Positions 7,703 through 16,175 of a DNA stretch of 64,000 bases are shown piece by piece; positions within the stretch are counted from its first letter, which is position 1; each line of letters starts with the position of its first letter. The stretch covers positions 310,001 to 374,000 of the forward strand of contig NZ_JAIFZQ010000020.1 of assembly GCF_019710585.1 (NCBI RefSeq), read 5' to 3'. This DNA is from Arthrobacter sp. MAHUQ-56 (GTDB taxonomy: Bacteria; Actinomycetota; Actinomycetes; Actinomycetales; Micrococcaceae). The notes under the pieces were generated by a model. The model worked only from the letters and a program-made list of their open reading frames with translations. It searched no databases and was not told where the DNA came from. The position numbers were made by a program, and so were the translations under genes.

Positions 7703-8944
7703 GTGGCGGTGCCGGAGCATTCCTTTCCTGGACAAGCGGATCTTCCAATTGCTGGAAGGTATCGGCTCCTTGACCTGATCGAGCAGGGGGCAACAGCAGC
7801 GGTGTACCGGGCGCGGGATGAGCAGTTGGGCCGTGAGGTGGCGCTCAAACTGTTCCAGGCCCAGCCCGGCGCCGTCGGCGGCCGGGAACGGGTCGAGTCG
7901 GAAATGCGCCTCCTGGCCACTTTCAACCACCCGGCCCTGGTAACGCTGTACGACGCCGGGACGGACACCACGGCGCCGGGCATGCCCCGGACCTTCCTGT
8001 CCATGGAGTTGATCGACGGACCCGACCTGCACACCAGGCTGGGCCGTGGCCCGCTGCCCGCCGCCGATGTTGCGAGGATCGGGGCCGAGCTGGCCTCGGC
8101 CCTGGACTACATCCACGGGCGCGGGGTAGTCCACCGGGATATCAAACCGGCCAACATTCTCTTGCCAGGGTCCATGCAAGGCGGCCCTGCCCACGCCAAA
8201 CTCACGGATTTCGGGATCGCCCGCCTGCTCGAAGGCTCCCGGCTTACTGCCACAGGAACTACTGTCGGCACCGCCGCCTACCTGAGCCCGGAACAAGTCT
8301 CCGGGACCCGTCTCGGGGTGGAAAGCGACATCTACTCTCTCGGACTCGTCCTGCTCGAGTGCCTCACCGGGGCGGTTGAGTACCCCGGGACCGGCATCGA
8401 ATCAGCCGTTGCACGCATGAACCGCCCGCCCCGGGTTCCGGCCAGTCTCGGCCCCCGGTGGGGTGCCCTCCTCACCGCCATGACCGCAACCGTACCCTCC
8501 GCCCGCCCCACTGCGAGCGAAGTCGAAACAGCGCTTCGGGCCGCAGCCGGATCCGGCACGCCCGGGGTGCTGCCCGTCACCCCCGGGCAGGGGACACAGA
8601 GAATGCCTGGCATGCCGGACCGTCCGCCCCGTATCGGAGCATCCCCGGGCCGGACACGGGTCCTGATCCCCAGCCTCCCCGGCGACACCGATGAATACGC
8701 GAGCGTGGCGGCAGCGCCAGGTCTGTCGGCCGGGGGCCAGCGGGTACGGAAGCTGTTGAACCGCATATCCCGCAAGGTAAAAGTGTTCGCCGCCGGAGGC
8801 GTCGCACTGGCTGTGCTTGCGCTCGTGGTTGTTGCCGTTCTCAATGTCCAGGCCCCGTCGCCGCAGGCGCCGCAACCCTTGCCAAGCATCCCAGGGGACC
8901 TGGGCCTGCACATCGAGCAGCTGAAGCGAAGCATCACACCATGA
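7703..8944 (+). CDS. Membrane-anchored Ser/Thr protein kinase (PknB-like)
   Basis: About 413 residues from GTG 7703, five bases after AGGAGG. The kinase domain covers roughly residues 15-280. It has a VALKLF lysine motif, the catalytic loop HRDIKPANILL, DFGIARL, and an APE-like AAYLSPEQV segment. A Pro/Gly-rich linker leads to one transmembrane helix (about residues 355-378) and a short Pro-rich outside tail with no PASTA repeats. All catalytic residues are present, so it is probably active. Its stop overlaps the ATG of the lipoprotein gene (ATGA), showing translational coupling. Likely targets are neighbours in the same block, which is inference. Confidence 0.9.
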   Translation: MAVPEHSFPGQADLPIAGRYRLLDLIEQGATAAVYRARDEQLGREVALKLFQAQPGAVGGRERVESEMRLLATFNHPALVTLYDAGTDTTAPGMPRTFLSMELIDGPDLHTRLGRGPLPAADVARIGAELASALDYIHGRGVVHRDIKPANILLPGSMQGGPAHAKLTDFGIARLLEGSRLTATGTTVGTAAYLSPEQVSGTRLGVESDIYSLGLVLLECLTGAVEYPGTGIESAVARMNRPPRVPASLGPRWGALLTAMTATVPSARPTASEVETALRAAAGSGTPGVLPVTPGQGTQRMPGMPDRPPRIGASPGRTRVLIPSLPGDTDEYASVAAAPGLSAGGQRVRKLLNRISRKVKVFAAGGVALAVLALVVVAVLNVQAPSPQAPQPLPSIPGDLGLHIEQLKRSITP

Positions 8945-9339
8945 TCAAGACACCAGCCAGGTTCTCCAGCATCGCGGCCGCGGCCCTGTTGACGGCGGGC
9001 ATCCTGACCGGGTGCGCGAACACTCCTCCTGATCTGCAGCCCGGTGCCGCGGAGAAGCTCAATGCCCGGCTCCAGTCAGTGGCCCAGGCCGCCGCCGACA
9101 ACAACCTGGCTGCCGCCAAGGCCGAACTGGACCTGCTCGCCAGTGACGTTTCCGCTGCCGCCGCAAACGGGGACATCTCACCGGCACGCCGCCAGGACAT
9201 CGAGACGGCGATCGACCTCGTCAACGCCGACCTGGCCGCCATGACCCAGCCCCCCAGCCCCACGCCGACTGTTCAGACGCCCGCCCCCGCAGCACCCAAG
9301 CCGCCTGCCAGGGGCAAGGGAAAAGACAAGGACGACTGA
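8941..9339 (+). CDS. Small alpha-helical lipoprotein
   Basis: 132 residues. A signal peptide ends in the lipobox LTGC near residue 23, so the mature protein should be lipid-anchored outside the membrane. The body (about 30-100) is Ala-rich and predicted helical, followed by a Pro/Thr tail and a KGKDKDD charged end. Translation is coupled to the kinase gene by a 4-base overlap, so the two products probably act together. Proteins of this look are sometimes labelled mucin-associated surface protein in actinobacterial genomes, but no functional domain is visible. Confidence 0.75.
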   Translation: MIKTPARFSSIAAAALLTAGILTGCANTPPDLQPGAAEKLNARLQSVAQAAADNNLAAAKAELDLLASDVSAAAANGDISPARRQDIETAIDLVNADLAAMTQPPSPTPTVQTPAPAAPKPPARGKGKDKDD

Positions 9340-9516
9340 ACGTCGGAACCAGCGCCCCGCAGCGGGGAGCCTGCAGCAGCGGCTCAAAAATGCCTCCTTA
9401 GGACACTGCCACATTGGCCAAGGGCTACGCAGAACTACTAATCATGCTTACTATTGTGGGGCGCGGGCTGTCCGCTGGGGGCAGAGCACCCGCGCCGCAC
9501 CGGAGGTTTCTCAAGC
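9340..9516. other. Intergenic region upstream of the repeat-protein gene
   Basis: 177 bases separate the kinase-lipoprotein unit from the repeat-protein/protease unit. It ends with CGGAGG 10 bases before the ATG at 9517. An AT-rich stretch near 9436-9455 could hold a promoter, but no clear -35/-10 pair stands out. No gene seen. Confidence 0.4.
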
Positions 9517-10200
9517 ATGGACAACGAAATGCGTCCTCTCACCGATGAAGAACTGATGGCGGAGCAGGCCACCGCCCTGCCGGACAAGGAAGTGGCGTCC
9601 GTCCTGGACCTGAACGCGGACCTGGACCTGGGCATCAACGCCGCAGCACCCATCGACCTGGCCGTCGCCGCCAACGCCAACGTGGCCGCGCCCATCGATG
9701 CCGCCGCTTCGGCCAACATCCTCTCCTTCGGCTCGGACGCGCAGGCATTGTCCAGCCAGGACGCCACGATCGACCAGGGCATTACCGCCGACGCCAACGC
9801 CGACTCCACCCAGGACAGCGTGATCGGCCAGGCCGACGGCACGGACGGCACCAACGACGCAGGCACCACCGATTCCGGAACCACGGACGGAACGGCAGGG
9901 ACGGTCACCGATCCCACCAGCACCGGAGGGCTCACGGACACCGTCGGCGGCGCACTGAACGGCAACCTCCTGAACGTCGACGTGAACCTGGACGCCGACG
10001 CCGCCATCGCCGCCCCCATCAACGGCGCCGTTGCCGCCAACGCCAACGTGGCCGCGCCCATCGATGCCGCCGTGGCCGCGAACATCGGCTCCATCGACAG
10101 CCAGGCGTACGCCATCTCGGACCAGAGCGCCACCATCTCGCAGCACATCGACGGCGAGGCCAACGCCACGGCCGATCAGCAGTCCGACCTGCAGCAGTAA
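9517..10200 (+). CDS. Ala/Asn/Asp-rich protein with leader-like N-terminus and two long internal repeats
   Basis: 227 residues from ATG 9517 (GGAGG upstream; the open frame extends to 9454 without support). Residues 1-30 are acidic and leader-like (RPLTDEELMAEQATALPDKE). Two homologous units follow, at about 31-100 and 153-224, each with NLDAD/NADLD, AAPI, VAANANVAAPIDAA and an S-x-D-x-A-x-x-x-x-Q-x-A-T-I pattern. They are separated by a Thr/Gly/Asp linker. No signal peptide, transmembrane helix or Cys is present. It is followed six bases later by a PqqD-like/M50 membrane protease, so it may be that protein's substrate. Relatives are sometimes auto-annotated as peptidoglycan-binding; I see no such domain. 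Confidence 0.75.
   Translation: MDNEMRPLTDEELMAEQATALPDKEVASVLDLNADLDLGINAAAPIDLAVAANANVAAPIDAAASANILSFGSDAQALSSQDATIDQGITADANADSTQDSVIGQADGTDGTNDAGTTDSGTTDGTAGTVTDPTSTGGLTDTVGGALNGNLLNVDVNLDADAAIAAPINGAVAANANVAAPIDAAVAANIGSIDSQAYAISDQSATISQHIDGEANATADQQSDLQQ
9607..10186 (+). repeat. Two direct repeat units inside the repeat-protein gene
   Basis: Unit 1 is about 9607-9816 and unit 2 about 9973-10188, about 160 bases of Thr/Gly/Asp codons lying between. The best-conserved core, CCGCCAACGCCAACGTGGCC, occurs at about 9667 and again at about 10033, and the following GCGCCCATCGATGCCGCC is also shared. The repeat is in frame and coding, not an intergenic element. Confidence 0.75.
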
Positions 10201-10206
10201 CCACAG

Positions 10207-12690
10207 ATGACCCAAACCCACGGTGGGCCGCCTCCCGAGGCGGCCCCGCCGTCGTCACGCGCCACCCCCGCCCAGGATCCCCGTGCACAGGAAAGCACGA
10301 CGCCGGGTGCCCACCTTCCCGCGCGCGCCGACGGTGTCCAGCTCCTGGGCACCGCCGAGGGGTCCGGCTACCGCGAGCCGCCCGCCCTGGTGCGCCGGGC
10401 CGACGGCCAGACCCTCCAGCTGACCCGCCTCCTGTACCTGGTGCTGGAGGCCGCCGACGGGACGCGGGACCTCGAAGGCATCGCCCGGCACGCCAGCGAG
10501 GGGTCCGGCCGGCTGGTCAGCCCGGACAACGTCCGCACCCTGATGGATTCGCAGTTGCTGCCGATGGGCGTGCTCCGGCTCGCCCACGGCACCCAGCCAG
10601 AGGTGAAGAAGTCCAACCCGCTGCTGGGCCTGCGGTTCCGGTACATCGTGTCCGACCCCGAGCGGACCCGCAGGATCACGGCACCGTTCGCCGTACTCTT
10701 CAACCCGCTGATCGTGGTGGCCGTGACGGCCACGTTCCTGGCCGCCTGCTGGTGGGTGCTCATGGTCAAGGGCCTCGGCTCTGCCACGCACGAGGCATTC
10801 GCGCAGCCGGCCCTCCTGCTGCTGATCCTCGCCGTCACCATCCTCTCCGCCGGCTTCCACGAATTCGGCCATGCCGCCGCCACCCGCAGGGGAGGGGCCA
10901 CGCCGGGGGCCATGGGCGCCGGGCTGTACCTGCTGTGGCCGGCTTTCTTTACCGACGTGACCGACTCCTACCGGCTGGGCCGCGGCGGCAGGATCCGCAC
11001 CGACCTGGGCGGCCTGTACTTCAACGCCATCGTGGCGGTGGCCATCATGGGCCTGTGGTGGGCCACCGGCTTCGATGCGCTCCTGCTGGTGGTGGTCACG
11101 CAGATCCTGCAGATGGTCCGCCAGCTCATCCCGCTGGTGAAGTACGACGGCTACCACATCCTGGCCGACGCCACCGGCGTGCCGGACCTCTTCCAGCGCA
11201 TCAAGCCCACCCTGCTGGGCATCCTGCCGTGGCGCTGGGGCAACCCTGAAAGCAAGGTCCTCAAACCTTGGGCGCGCGCCGTGGTCACCGCCTGGGTCCT
11301 GGTCACGGTGCCTGTGCTGCTGTTCAGCATGGTGATGATGGTGCTGTCCCTCCCTCGGCTGCTCGCGACGGGCTGGGCCAGCGCAGGGAAACAGCAGGAG
11401 ATGCTCTCGGCCTCGCTCTCCGCCGGGGATCTTGCGGGCGCGGCCGTGCGGACACTGGCGATTGTTGTGGTGGCCGTGCCGCTGCTCGGCATCGTCTACA
11501 TCGTGGTCCGGCTCCTCCGGCAACTGGTGGCAGGCCTGTGGCAGAAGACCCGCGGCAAGGCGCTGCAGCGGACCGTTGCCATGGGCGCCGTTGCGGCCCT
11601 GCTGGCAGGGCTCGCCTGGGCATGGTGGCCCGACGGCGGGACGTACCGTCCGGTGCAGGCGTACGAACGCGGGACGCTGGGTGACGCCACCCGGGCCATC
11701 CTTCCGCAGCGGAAGACCGGTGTCCTGCGGGAGGGCGCCACCGGCCAGACTGTTGCGCTGTGGCCGGCCGGAGCCACCAAGCCCACCCGGGACAACCCGC
11801 AGCTGAGCATGGTGCTGGTACCGGTGGAGAAGGCTGCATCCGGTGCTACCCCAACCGGCGGTGATGCTGCTCCTGCTGGCACCTCTGCTGGCACGGCGCC
11901 GTCCTGGGTGTTCCCGTTCGACCGGCCTGCCGCCCCGGAGGCGGACGGAAACCAGGCGCTCGCCGTCAACACCACCGACGGTTCGGTGGCCTACAGTGTG
12001 GCCTTTGCGCTGGTGTGGGCCGAGGACGGGGAACCGGTGACCAGCACCAACGAGGCCTACGCCTTCGCCAACTGCACGGGCTGCGCCGCGGTGGCCGTTG
12101 GTTTCCAGGTGGTCCTGATAGTCGGGCAGACAGATGTGATTGTCCCGCAGAACCTCTCCGCGGCCGCGAACTACAACTGCCTGGACTGCCTCGCCTACGC
12201 GGTGGCGAGCCAGCTGGTCCTCACCCTCGACGGGCCGCTGGACGGGGACAGCAAGCAGCAGCTCGAGGCGCTGTGGGCCCGGATCGCGGAATACGGCCGG
12301 AACATCCAGGACGTGCCGCTCTCCGACATCCAGGCCGCCCTCAACGGATTCAAGGAGCAGATCACGGCCATCGTCAAAGGCACCTCGGTCTCGGCCGGTT
12401 CAGCCGCGACGTCCCCGGCAAGTTCTGCCGCGACGGCGGGTCCCAGCGGCGCTGCTTCCCCGCAGCCGACCGCGTCATCCGAGGTGGACGGCCCGTCCGC
12501 CCCTGCCGCCCCACCCACCGGAACCATCGTGACTTCCCCAGCTGCTACCGAAGAAGCCACCGCACCGGCAGGCCAATATCCGGAAGGCGGCCAGCCGTCG
12601 TCGTCCGTTGACGGGGCGACGCCCGCGCCCACTGCTGCTTCCGGGGACGGGGAAACCCTTGCTCCCGCGCCAACGTCAGGTGCCGGCTGA
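10207..12690 (+). CDS. PqqD-like / M50 zinc metallopeptidase membrane fusion with duplicated CxxC region
   Basis: 827 residues. About 55-125 resembles a PqqD-type peptide-recognition domain (ALVRRADGQTLQLTRLLYL onward). A polytopic M50/site-2-protease core follows, with HEFGH at about 218-222 and a YDGYHILAD motif near 313 providing the third metal ligand. A second set of helices (about 360-500) leads to an extracellular part with two related segments. These are ANCTGCAAVAVGFQVVLIVG (about 620) and a YNCLDCLAYAVASQLVLTL segment (about 655). A Ser/Thr/Pro/Ala tail ends the protein. Annotated relatives are called putative peptide zinc metalloprotease. It starts six bases after the repeat-protein gene. 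Expected role: recognise a leader and cleave or export a partner at the membrane. Confidence 0.85.
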   Translation: MTQTHGGPPPEAAPPSSRATPAQDPRAQESTTPGAHLPARADGVQLLGTAEGSGYREPPALVRRADGQTLQLTRLLYLVLEAADGTRDLEGIARHASEGSGRLVSPDNVRTLMDSQLLPMGVLRLAHGTQPEVKKSNPLLGLRFRYIVSDPERTRRITAPFAVLFNPLIVVAVTATFLAACWWVLMVKGLGSATHEAFAQPALLLLILAVTILSAGFHEFGHAAATRRGGATPGAMGAGLYLLWPAFFTDVTDSYRLGRGGRIRTDLGGLYFNAIVAVAIMGLWWATGFDALLLVVVTQILQMVRQLIPLVKYDGYHILADATGVPDLFQRIKPTLLGILPWRWGNPESKVLKPWARAVVTAWVLVTVPVLLFSMVMMVLSLPRLLATGWASAGKQQEMLSASLSAGDLAGAAVRTLAIVVVAVPLLGIVYIVVRLLRQLVAGLWQKTRGKALQRTVAMGAVAALLAGLAWAWWPDGGTYRPVQAYERGTLGDATRAILPQRKTGVLREGATGQTVALWPAGATKPTRDNPQLSMVLVPVEKAASGATPTGGDAAPAGTSAGTAPSWVFPFDRPAAPEADGNQALAVNTTDGSVAYSVAFALVWAEDGEPVTSTNEAYAFANCTGCAAVAVGFQVVLIVGQTDVIVPQNLSAAANYNCLDCLAYAVASQLVLTLDGPLDGDSKQQLEALWARIAEYGRNIQDVPLSDIQAALNGFKEQITAIVKGTSVSAGSAATSPASSAATAGPSGAASPQPTASSEVDGPSAPAAPPTGTIVTSPAATEEATAPAGQYPEGGQPSSSVDGATPAPTAASGDGETLAPAPTSGAG

Positions 12691-12721
12691 TCTGTCACTC
12701 CGGACCACGGGAACAATCCGC

Positions 12722-13303
12722 CTAATCCGAAGCCGCCCGCCCCTTGGAAAGGGTTTGCGCCCACCATGCAAGCCCTTCCGCGAGGGCCTGGAGTTTCGGC
12801 TCGATCGGCTCGAACACGCTGAAGTCGGAGGGATCCTTCGACTGCATGGCAGGGCGGATGATCTCCGGAAGAATGTGCACGGCATGGCGCACCGGAGCCA
12901 TCTCGAGTTCCACAGCCACCATCCGCAGCTGCTCTATGGCGCGGGCCCCGCCCACACCGCCCCAGCCGACGAAAGCCACCGGTTTGCGCTGCCATTCCAC
13001 GAACGTGTGGTCGATGGCGTTCTTCAGTACAGCCGGGTAGCCGTGGTTGTACTCGCCGGTCAGGATGACGAACCCCTCGGCCTCATCGAGTTTGCGGCCC
13101 AGCCGTGCCACGTCCTCATTGGGGTAGTTGCGTTTCGTCACGGACGGCGGCTTCTGGTCGAAGAAGGGCAACGGGTAGTCGCGCAGGTCCACCAGCTCCA
13201 CCTCGAACCCGTAGTCCTGCAGCCGCTTGAGCACCCAGGGGACCACCCGTTCATTGAAGCGTCCGGTCCTGGTTGTTCCCATGATGACCTGGATCCTGGT
13301 CAT
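12722..13303 (-). CDS. NADPH-dependent FMN reductase family protein
   Basis: 193 residues from the ATG at 13303, which has GGAGG at good spacing; the open frame extends to 13351 without support. A flavodoxin-like fold is shown by the N-terminal IQVIMGTTRTGRF phosphate loop for FMN and by GEYNHGYPAVLKNAIDH, the classic motif of this family. It would use NAD(P)H and FMN to reduce quinones, azo dyes, chromate or free flavin. It converges with the M50 protease gene 31 bases away and diverges from the lipid kinase gene. Cytoplasmic, stand-alone. Confidence 0.9.
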   Translation of the reverse strand: MTRIQVIMGTTRTGRFNERVVPWVLKRLQDYGFEVELVDLRDYPLPFFDQKPPSVTKRNYPNEDVARLGRKLDEAEGFVILTGEYNHGYPAVLKNAIDHTFVEWQRKPVAFVGWGGVGGARAIEQLRMVAVELEMAPVRHAVHILPEIIRPAMQSKDPSDFSVFEPIEPKLQALAEGLAWWAQTLSKGRAASD

Positions 13304-13439
13304 GGAGTCCTCCTGCAGGTGAACCGCTAAACCCTTGATGGAAAAACGCACCCACCGCCGCCGTTATTTCACCGTCTCCGGCGGCCTGCCGCCGTCGGCC
13401 CCGGGGTTCTCGCAGGTTCATCCACCTAGGATGGTCACC

Positions 13440-14372
13440 ATGAAAGCTGCCCGAGACGCGGACTCTGCTGCCCTGGTGATCAATGCGGGCGCGCGCCGGG
13501 CAGCGGCAGCGCCGGACCTCGTTCTGGACAAGCTGGAAAGGGCCGGCCTTCCTGTCTCCGCCGTGCACCACATCCGGTCGGGCGCGGAACTGGCCGGGAC
13601 CCTCGACCGGGTGGCTGCCGACGGGCATGACCTGGTGGTAGTGGGCGGCGGCGACGGCACCGTGTCCTTTGCGGCCGGCAGGCTCGCCGGAACCCGGATC
13701 GTGCTGGGGGTCCTTCCGCTGGGGACAGCCAATGACCTTGCCCGCACGCTGGAAATCCCCAGCAACCTTGACGCGGCGTGTGCTGCGCTCGCCGACGGGA
13801 AGGTGGTGGACATCGATCTGGGGCGGGCGAATGGCCAGCCGTTCCTCAACGTCGCGTCCGTTGGCCTGTCGGTCGGTGTTACCGAAAGCCTGAGCCCGCG
13901 GCTGAAGCGGCGTCTGGGGCCGCTGGCGTATGGAGTCGCCGCCGTCCGCGCGTATGCCAAACACAAGCCTTTCCGTGCCCGGCTCGAGTTCCCGGAAGGG
14001 GACCATGAAGTGCTGGAGCTGGAGGACATGCTGCAGGTCGCGGTAGGCAACGGCCGGCATTACGGGGGCGGCAACGCGGTTTCGCCCACGGCCGGAATCG
14101 ATGACCACACCCTCGATATCTATGCCATTCCCGGGGCGCCGCTGCGGGAGCACGTGAGGATCGCCCGGCTCCTCAAAGACGGCAGCTTCGTTGAGCGCGA
14201 CGGCGTGTACCACCTGACCACCCAACGTGTCCGGCTGGTGACCGAGCCGCCGATGCCGGTGAACCTCGACGGCGAGATCGCCACGGTCACGCCCGCGGAC
14301 TTCACCGTCGACCGCAACGCGGTGCACGTCGTGGTGCCGCGGTACAGCACAGCTGCCTCGCTCGACGGCTAA
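13440..14372 (+). CDS. Diacylglycerol kinase-like lipid kinase (YegS/DgkB family)
   Basis: 310 residues from ATG 13440; ATG 13431 is an alternative, but TAGGATGG places the ribosome better for 13440. VVVGGGDGTVSFAAGRLAG near residue 65 is the nucleotide-binding GGDGT motif, followed by LGVLPLGTANDLARTL. The C-terminal beta-sandwich has the VGNGRHYGGGN and a NLDGEI motif typical of the family. It phosphorylates diacylglycerol or related lipids and recycles them into phospholipid synthesis. Peripheral membrane protein, divergent from the FMN reductase gene. Substrate among lipids is not determinable. Confidence 0.9.
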   Translation: MKAARDADSAALVINAGARRAAAAPDLVLDKLERAGLPVSAVHHIRSGAELAGTLDRVAADGHDLVVVGGGDGTVSFAAGRLAGTRIVLGVLPLGTANDLARTLEIPSNLDAACAALADGKVVDIDLGRANGQPFLNVASVGLSVGVTESLSPRLKRRLGPLAYGVAAVRAYAKHKPFRARLEFPEGDHEVLELEDMLQVAVGNGRHYGGGNAVSPTAGIDDHTLDIYAIPGAPLREHVRIARLLKDGSFVERDGVYHLTTQRVRLVTEPPMPVNLDGEIATVTPADFTVDRNAVHVVVPRYSTAASLDG

Positions 14373-14416
14373 CGCCTTCCCCTCTTCGGGAGCCTTTTCT
14401 ACCGCGTATCCACCCC

Positions 14417-14503
14417 GCCTAGACCGATCCTGCCAAGTGGACGCTGCAGACACTTCGCCCTGCTGCGGTTTCCCTAGCCATAAAGATGACGGACTACCAC
14501 GAC
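14417..14503 (+). pseudogene. Relic of the C-terminus of a second M23 peptidase gene
   Basis: Read from 14417 the bases align without gaps, codon for codon, to the end of the intact M23 gene (about 4527-4613). The intact reading is TYTDPAKWMLQPLHPA and onward to KMTDYQ. The relic reads TDPAKWTLQTLRPAAVS and onward to KMTDYH, with the Tyr before it replaced by a TAG stop. About 16 of 28 residues are the same. Nothing upstream survives, so this is the trace of a diverged paralogue. It lies in the gap between the lipid kinase and the EAL gene. Confidence 0.8.
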
Positions 14504-14601
14504 GTGCACGGAGCCGATAGTTCGTTTTGTCACGGCCAGTGGAAGTCACTCCCACTTGAGGTGCCGGCATCTTCGTCGTCGCAGACGCGGCCCGGCCCCC
14601 G

Positions 14602-16023
14602 CTAATGCGACGCGGGCCCGTGGTTCGGCTTTGGTGTAGCGGCGGACGGGTTTTCCAGGTGGATTGTGCCGGACCAAAGCTTCCATTCCTCCATGGAGAC
14701 AGTGGGGCGGCCGAGCAAGTAGCCCTGGCCGGCGTCCATCCCCAGCGCTCGCAACGCATCGAGTTCAGCCTCGGTTTCAATCCCTTCAGCGACCAGCGAA
14801 GCCCCGATGTCCCGGGCGAACCGGACCATTGCTGCGCCAAGGGCCCGCAGGCCAGTGTTGGCATTGATGCCGGTGATGACTTTCCGGTCGAGCTTGATCA
14901 CGTCCGGCCTAAGCTCGACGATGTGGCGCATGGAAGCGAAGCCGGCGCCGGCGTCGTCTATAGCAATCCTCAAACCCTCTCGCCGCAACGGTGCGAGTGC
15001 CCTTTCCAGGTGGCCGTAGTCGCCCACTTCATGGTGCTCCGTCAGCTCCAGCACAATGCGTTCGGGCGGAATGGAGGAATTCCGAAGGAGAGGGGCCACC
15101 CGGCCGCTCAGGCACGTCCTGGGGGAAAGGTTGAGGGCCACGTACAGGTCTTCCGGCAGGTGCGCCGCAGCGGACAGGGCGGCCTCAAGCGCCAGCAGTT
15201 CCAGGTCCTCCCCAAGACCCACGGCCGCGGCCCCGGCAAACCATGCGTCGGGGGACATGCGGCCATCATCGGTGCTCAAAAACCTGGTTAGCGCTTCCGC
15301 CCCGATCACGGTGCCAGTATCCAGGGCGCGGATGGGCTGGAAAGCTGTCAACAGCGTGCGGGAGGTAAGCATCGCCTCAACCCCGGCACGGGTTTCCTGC
15401 TCTGCAAGGTCGCTGGCTGTGGGTACGTCCAAGGCGCGGGTGGTTCCCTCGAAGCCGCGGACACGGCCCTGTCCGTCGAGGACTGGGCGGCCGGACACCT
15501 CAACGAGGACCCGGCTGCCGTCCCGGTGCCGGCACGTGGTCACCAGGCCGGACCAGGAAGCGTCAGCACCTTCCCTTTTTGCCCGATTGCGGAGTGCTTC
15601 AGCCAGGTCCTCGGGCCCGATGACCTGGCTGTAGTGCTGCCCTATCAGTTCGGATGGGTGATACCCGACAAGTTCCTGGGACATCGGACCCGAGAAAGTG
15701 AACGTGCCCTCCGGTCCGATCGTCCACAACCATTCCCGGCTGGTGGCCAGCACCACGTCCAGAAGGCCGGACGCCTCAGTTGCTTGGGGGGATTGACGGC
15801 GCTGCCTGCGCAGCAGTGCCCACCACCGCGACAGGATGGGCCAGGACCAGTGGCCGCGGGTCATGTCGTGCCGGGAAGAGTCGTCCTCCGGCGTGCGGCG
15901 TGAGCCGCTCTGCCTATCTTTCGGCGTCATGGATGGAGCGCTTCCGCATGCCCCTTGTGGGCCGGGCTGCATTCTCTTTGAAATCGCAAAGGCGCCACAG
16001 CGTCGAAAACGAAGGGCACGCAT
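14602..16023 (-). CDS. PAS-EAL cyclic-di-GMP phosphodiesterase
   Basis: 473 residues as the longest frame; internal ATGs at 15972 and 15930 are possible starts. A PAS domain spans about 85-200. The EAL domain runs from about 215 to 455 with GAEALTRF (residues 241-248), a NLSP motif, ELTEH, IDDAGAG, IKLD, EGIET and GQGYLLG. All the metal-binding and catalytic residues of active EAL phosphodiesterases are there; the usual DDFGTG is DDAGAG, a mild change. It should linearise c-di-GMP under control of a signal sensed by PAS. No GGDEF domain is present. It lies next to a response regulator and histidine kinase. Confidence 0.9.
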   Translation of the reverse strand: MRALRFRRCGAFAISKRMQPGPQGACGSAPSMTPKDRQSGSRRTPEDDSSRHDMTRGHWSWPILSRWWALLRRQRRQSPQATEASGLLDVVLATSREWLWTIGPEGTFTFSGPMSQELVGYHPSELIGQHYSQVIGPEDLAEALRNRAKREGADASWSGLVTTCRHRDGSRVLVEVSGRPVLDGQGRVRGFEGTTRALDVPTASDLAEQETRAGVEAMLTSRTLLTAFQPIRALDTGTVIGAEALTRFLSTDDGRMSPDAWFAGAAAVGLGEDLELLALEAALSAAAHLPEDLYVALNLSPRTCLSGRVAPLLRNSSIPPERIVLELTEHHEVGDYGHLERALAPLRREGLRIAIDDAGAGFASMRHIVELRPDVIKLDRKVITGINANTGLRALGAAMVRFARDIGASLVAEGIETEAELDALRALGMDAGQGYLLGRPTVSMEEWKLWSGTIHLENPSAATPKPNHGPASH

Positions 16024-16175
16024 TTACTCCAGGTCGAACCATGATTCCCCCGAACATCAGTTACTAAACTTGACTAGTAACGTCATCCATATTGCCACGC
16101 AAACTGATCAATGAAGCGGCGTTGCAACAAGTTGGCCGTCCCCGGGATAAATGCACGGACGCCCCGGTCGGGTCG

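Noticed and set aside
6420..7793. 457-residue minus-strand frame opposite the MinD-like ATPase
   Set aside because: His/Gly/Val-rich composition typical of the antisense of high-GC genes; no start signal or motif.
14551..14580. GTGCCGGCATCTT resembling the lrp start region
   Set aside because: Only 13 bases are exact and there is no longer alignment, so it may be chance.
13251..14864. 537-residue minus-strand frame opposite the lipid kinase
   Set aside because: Covers the kinase gene and two other genes, no motif.
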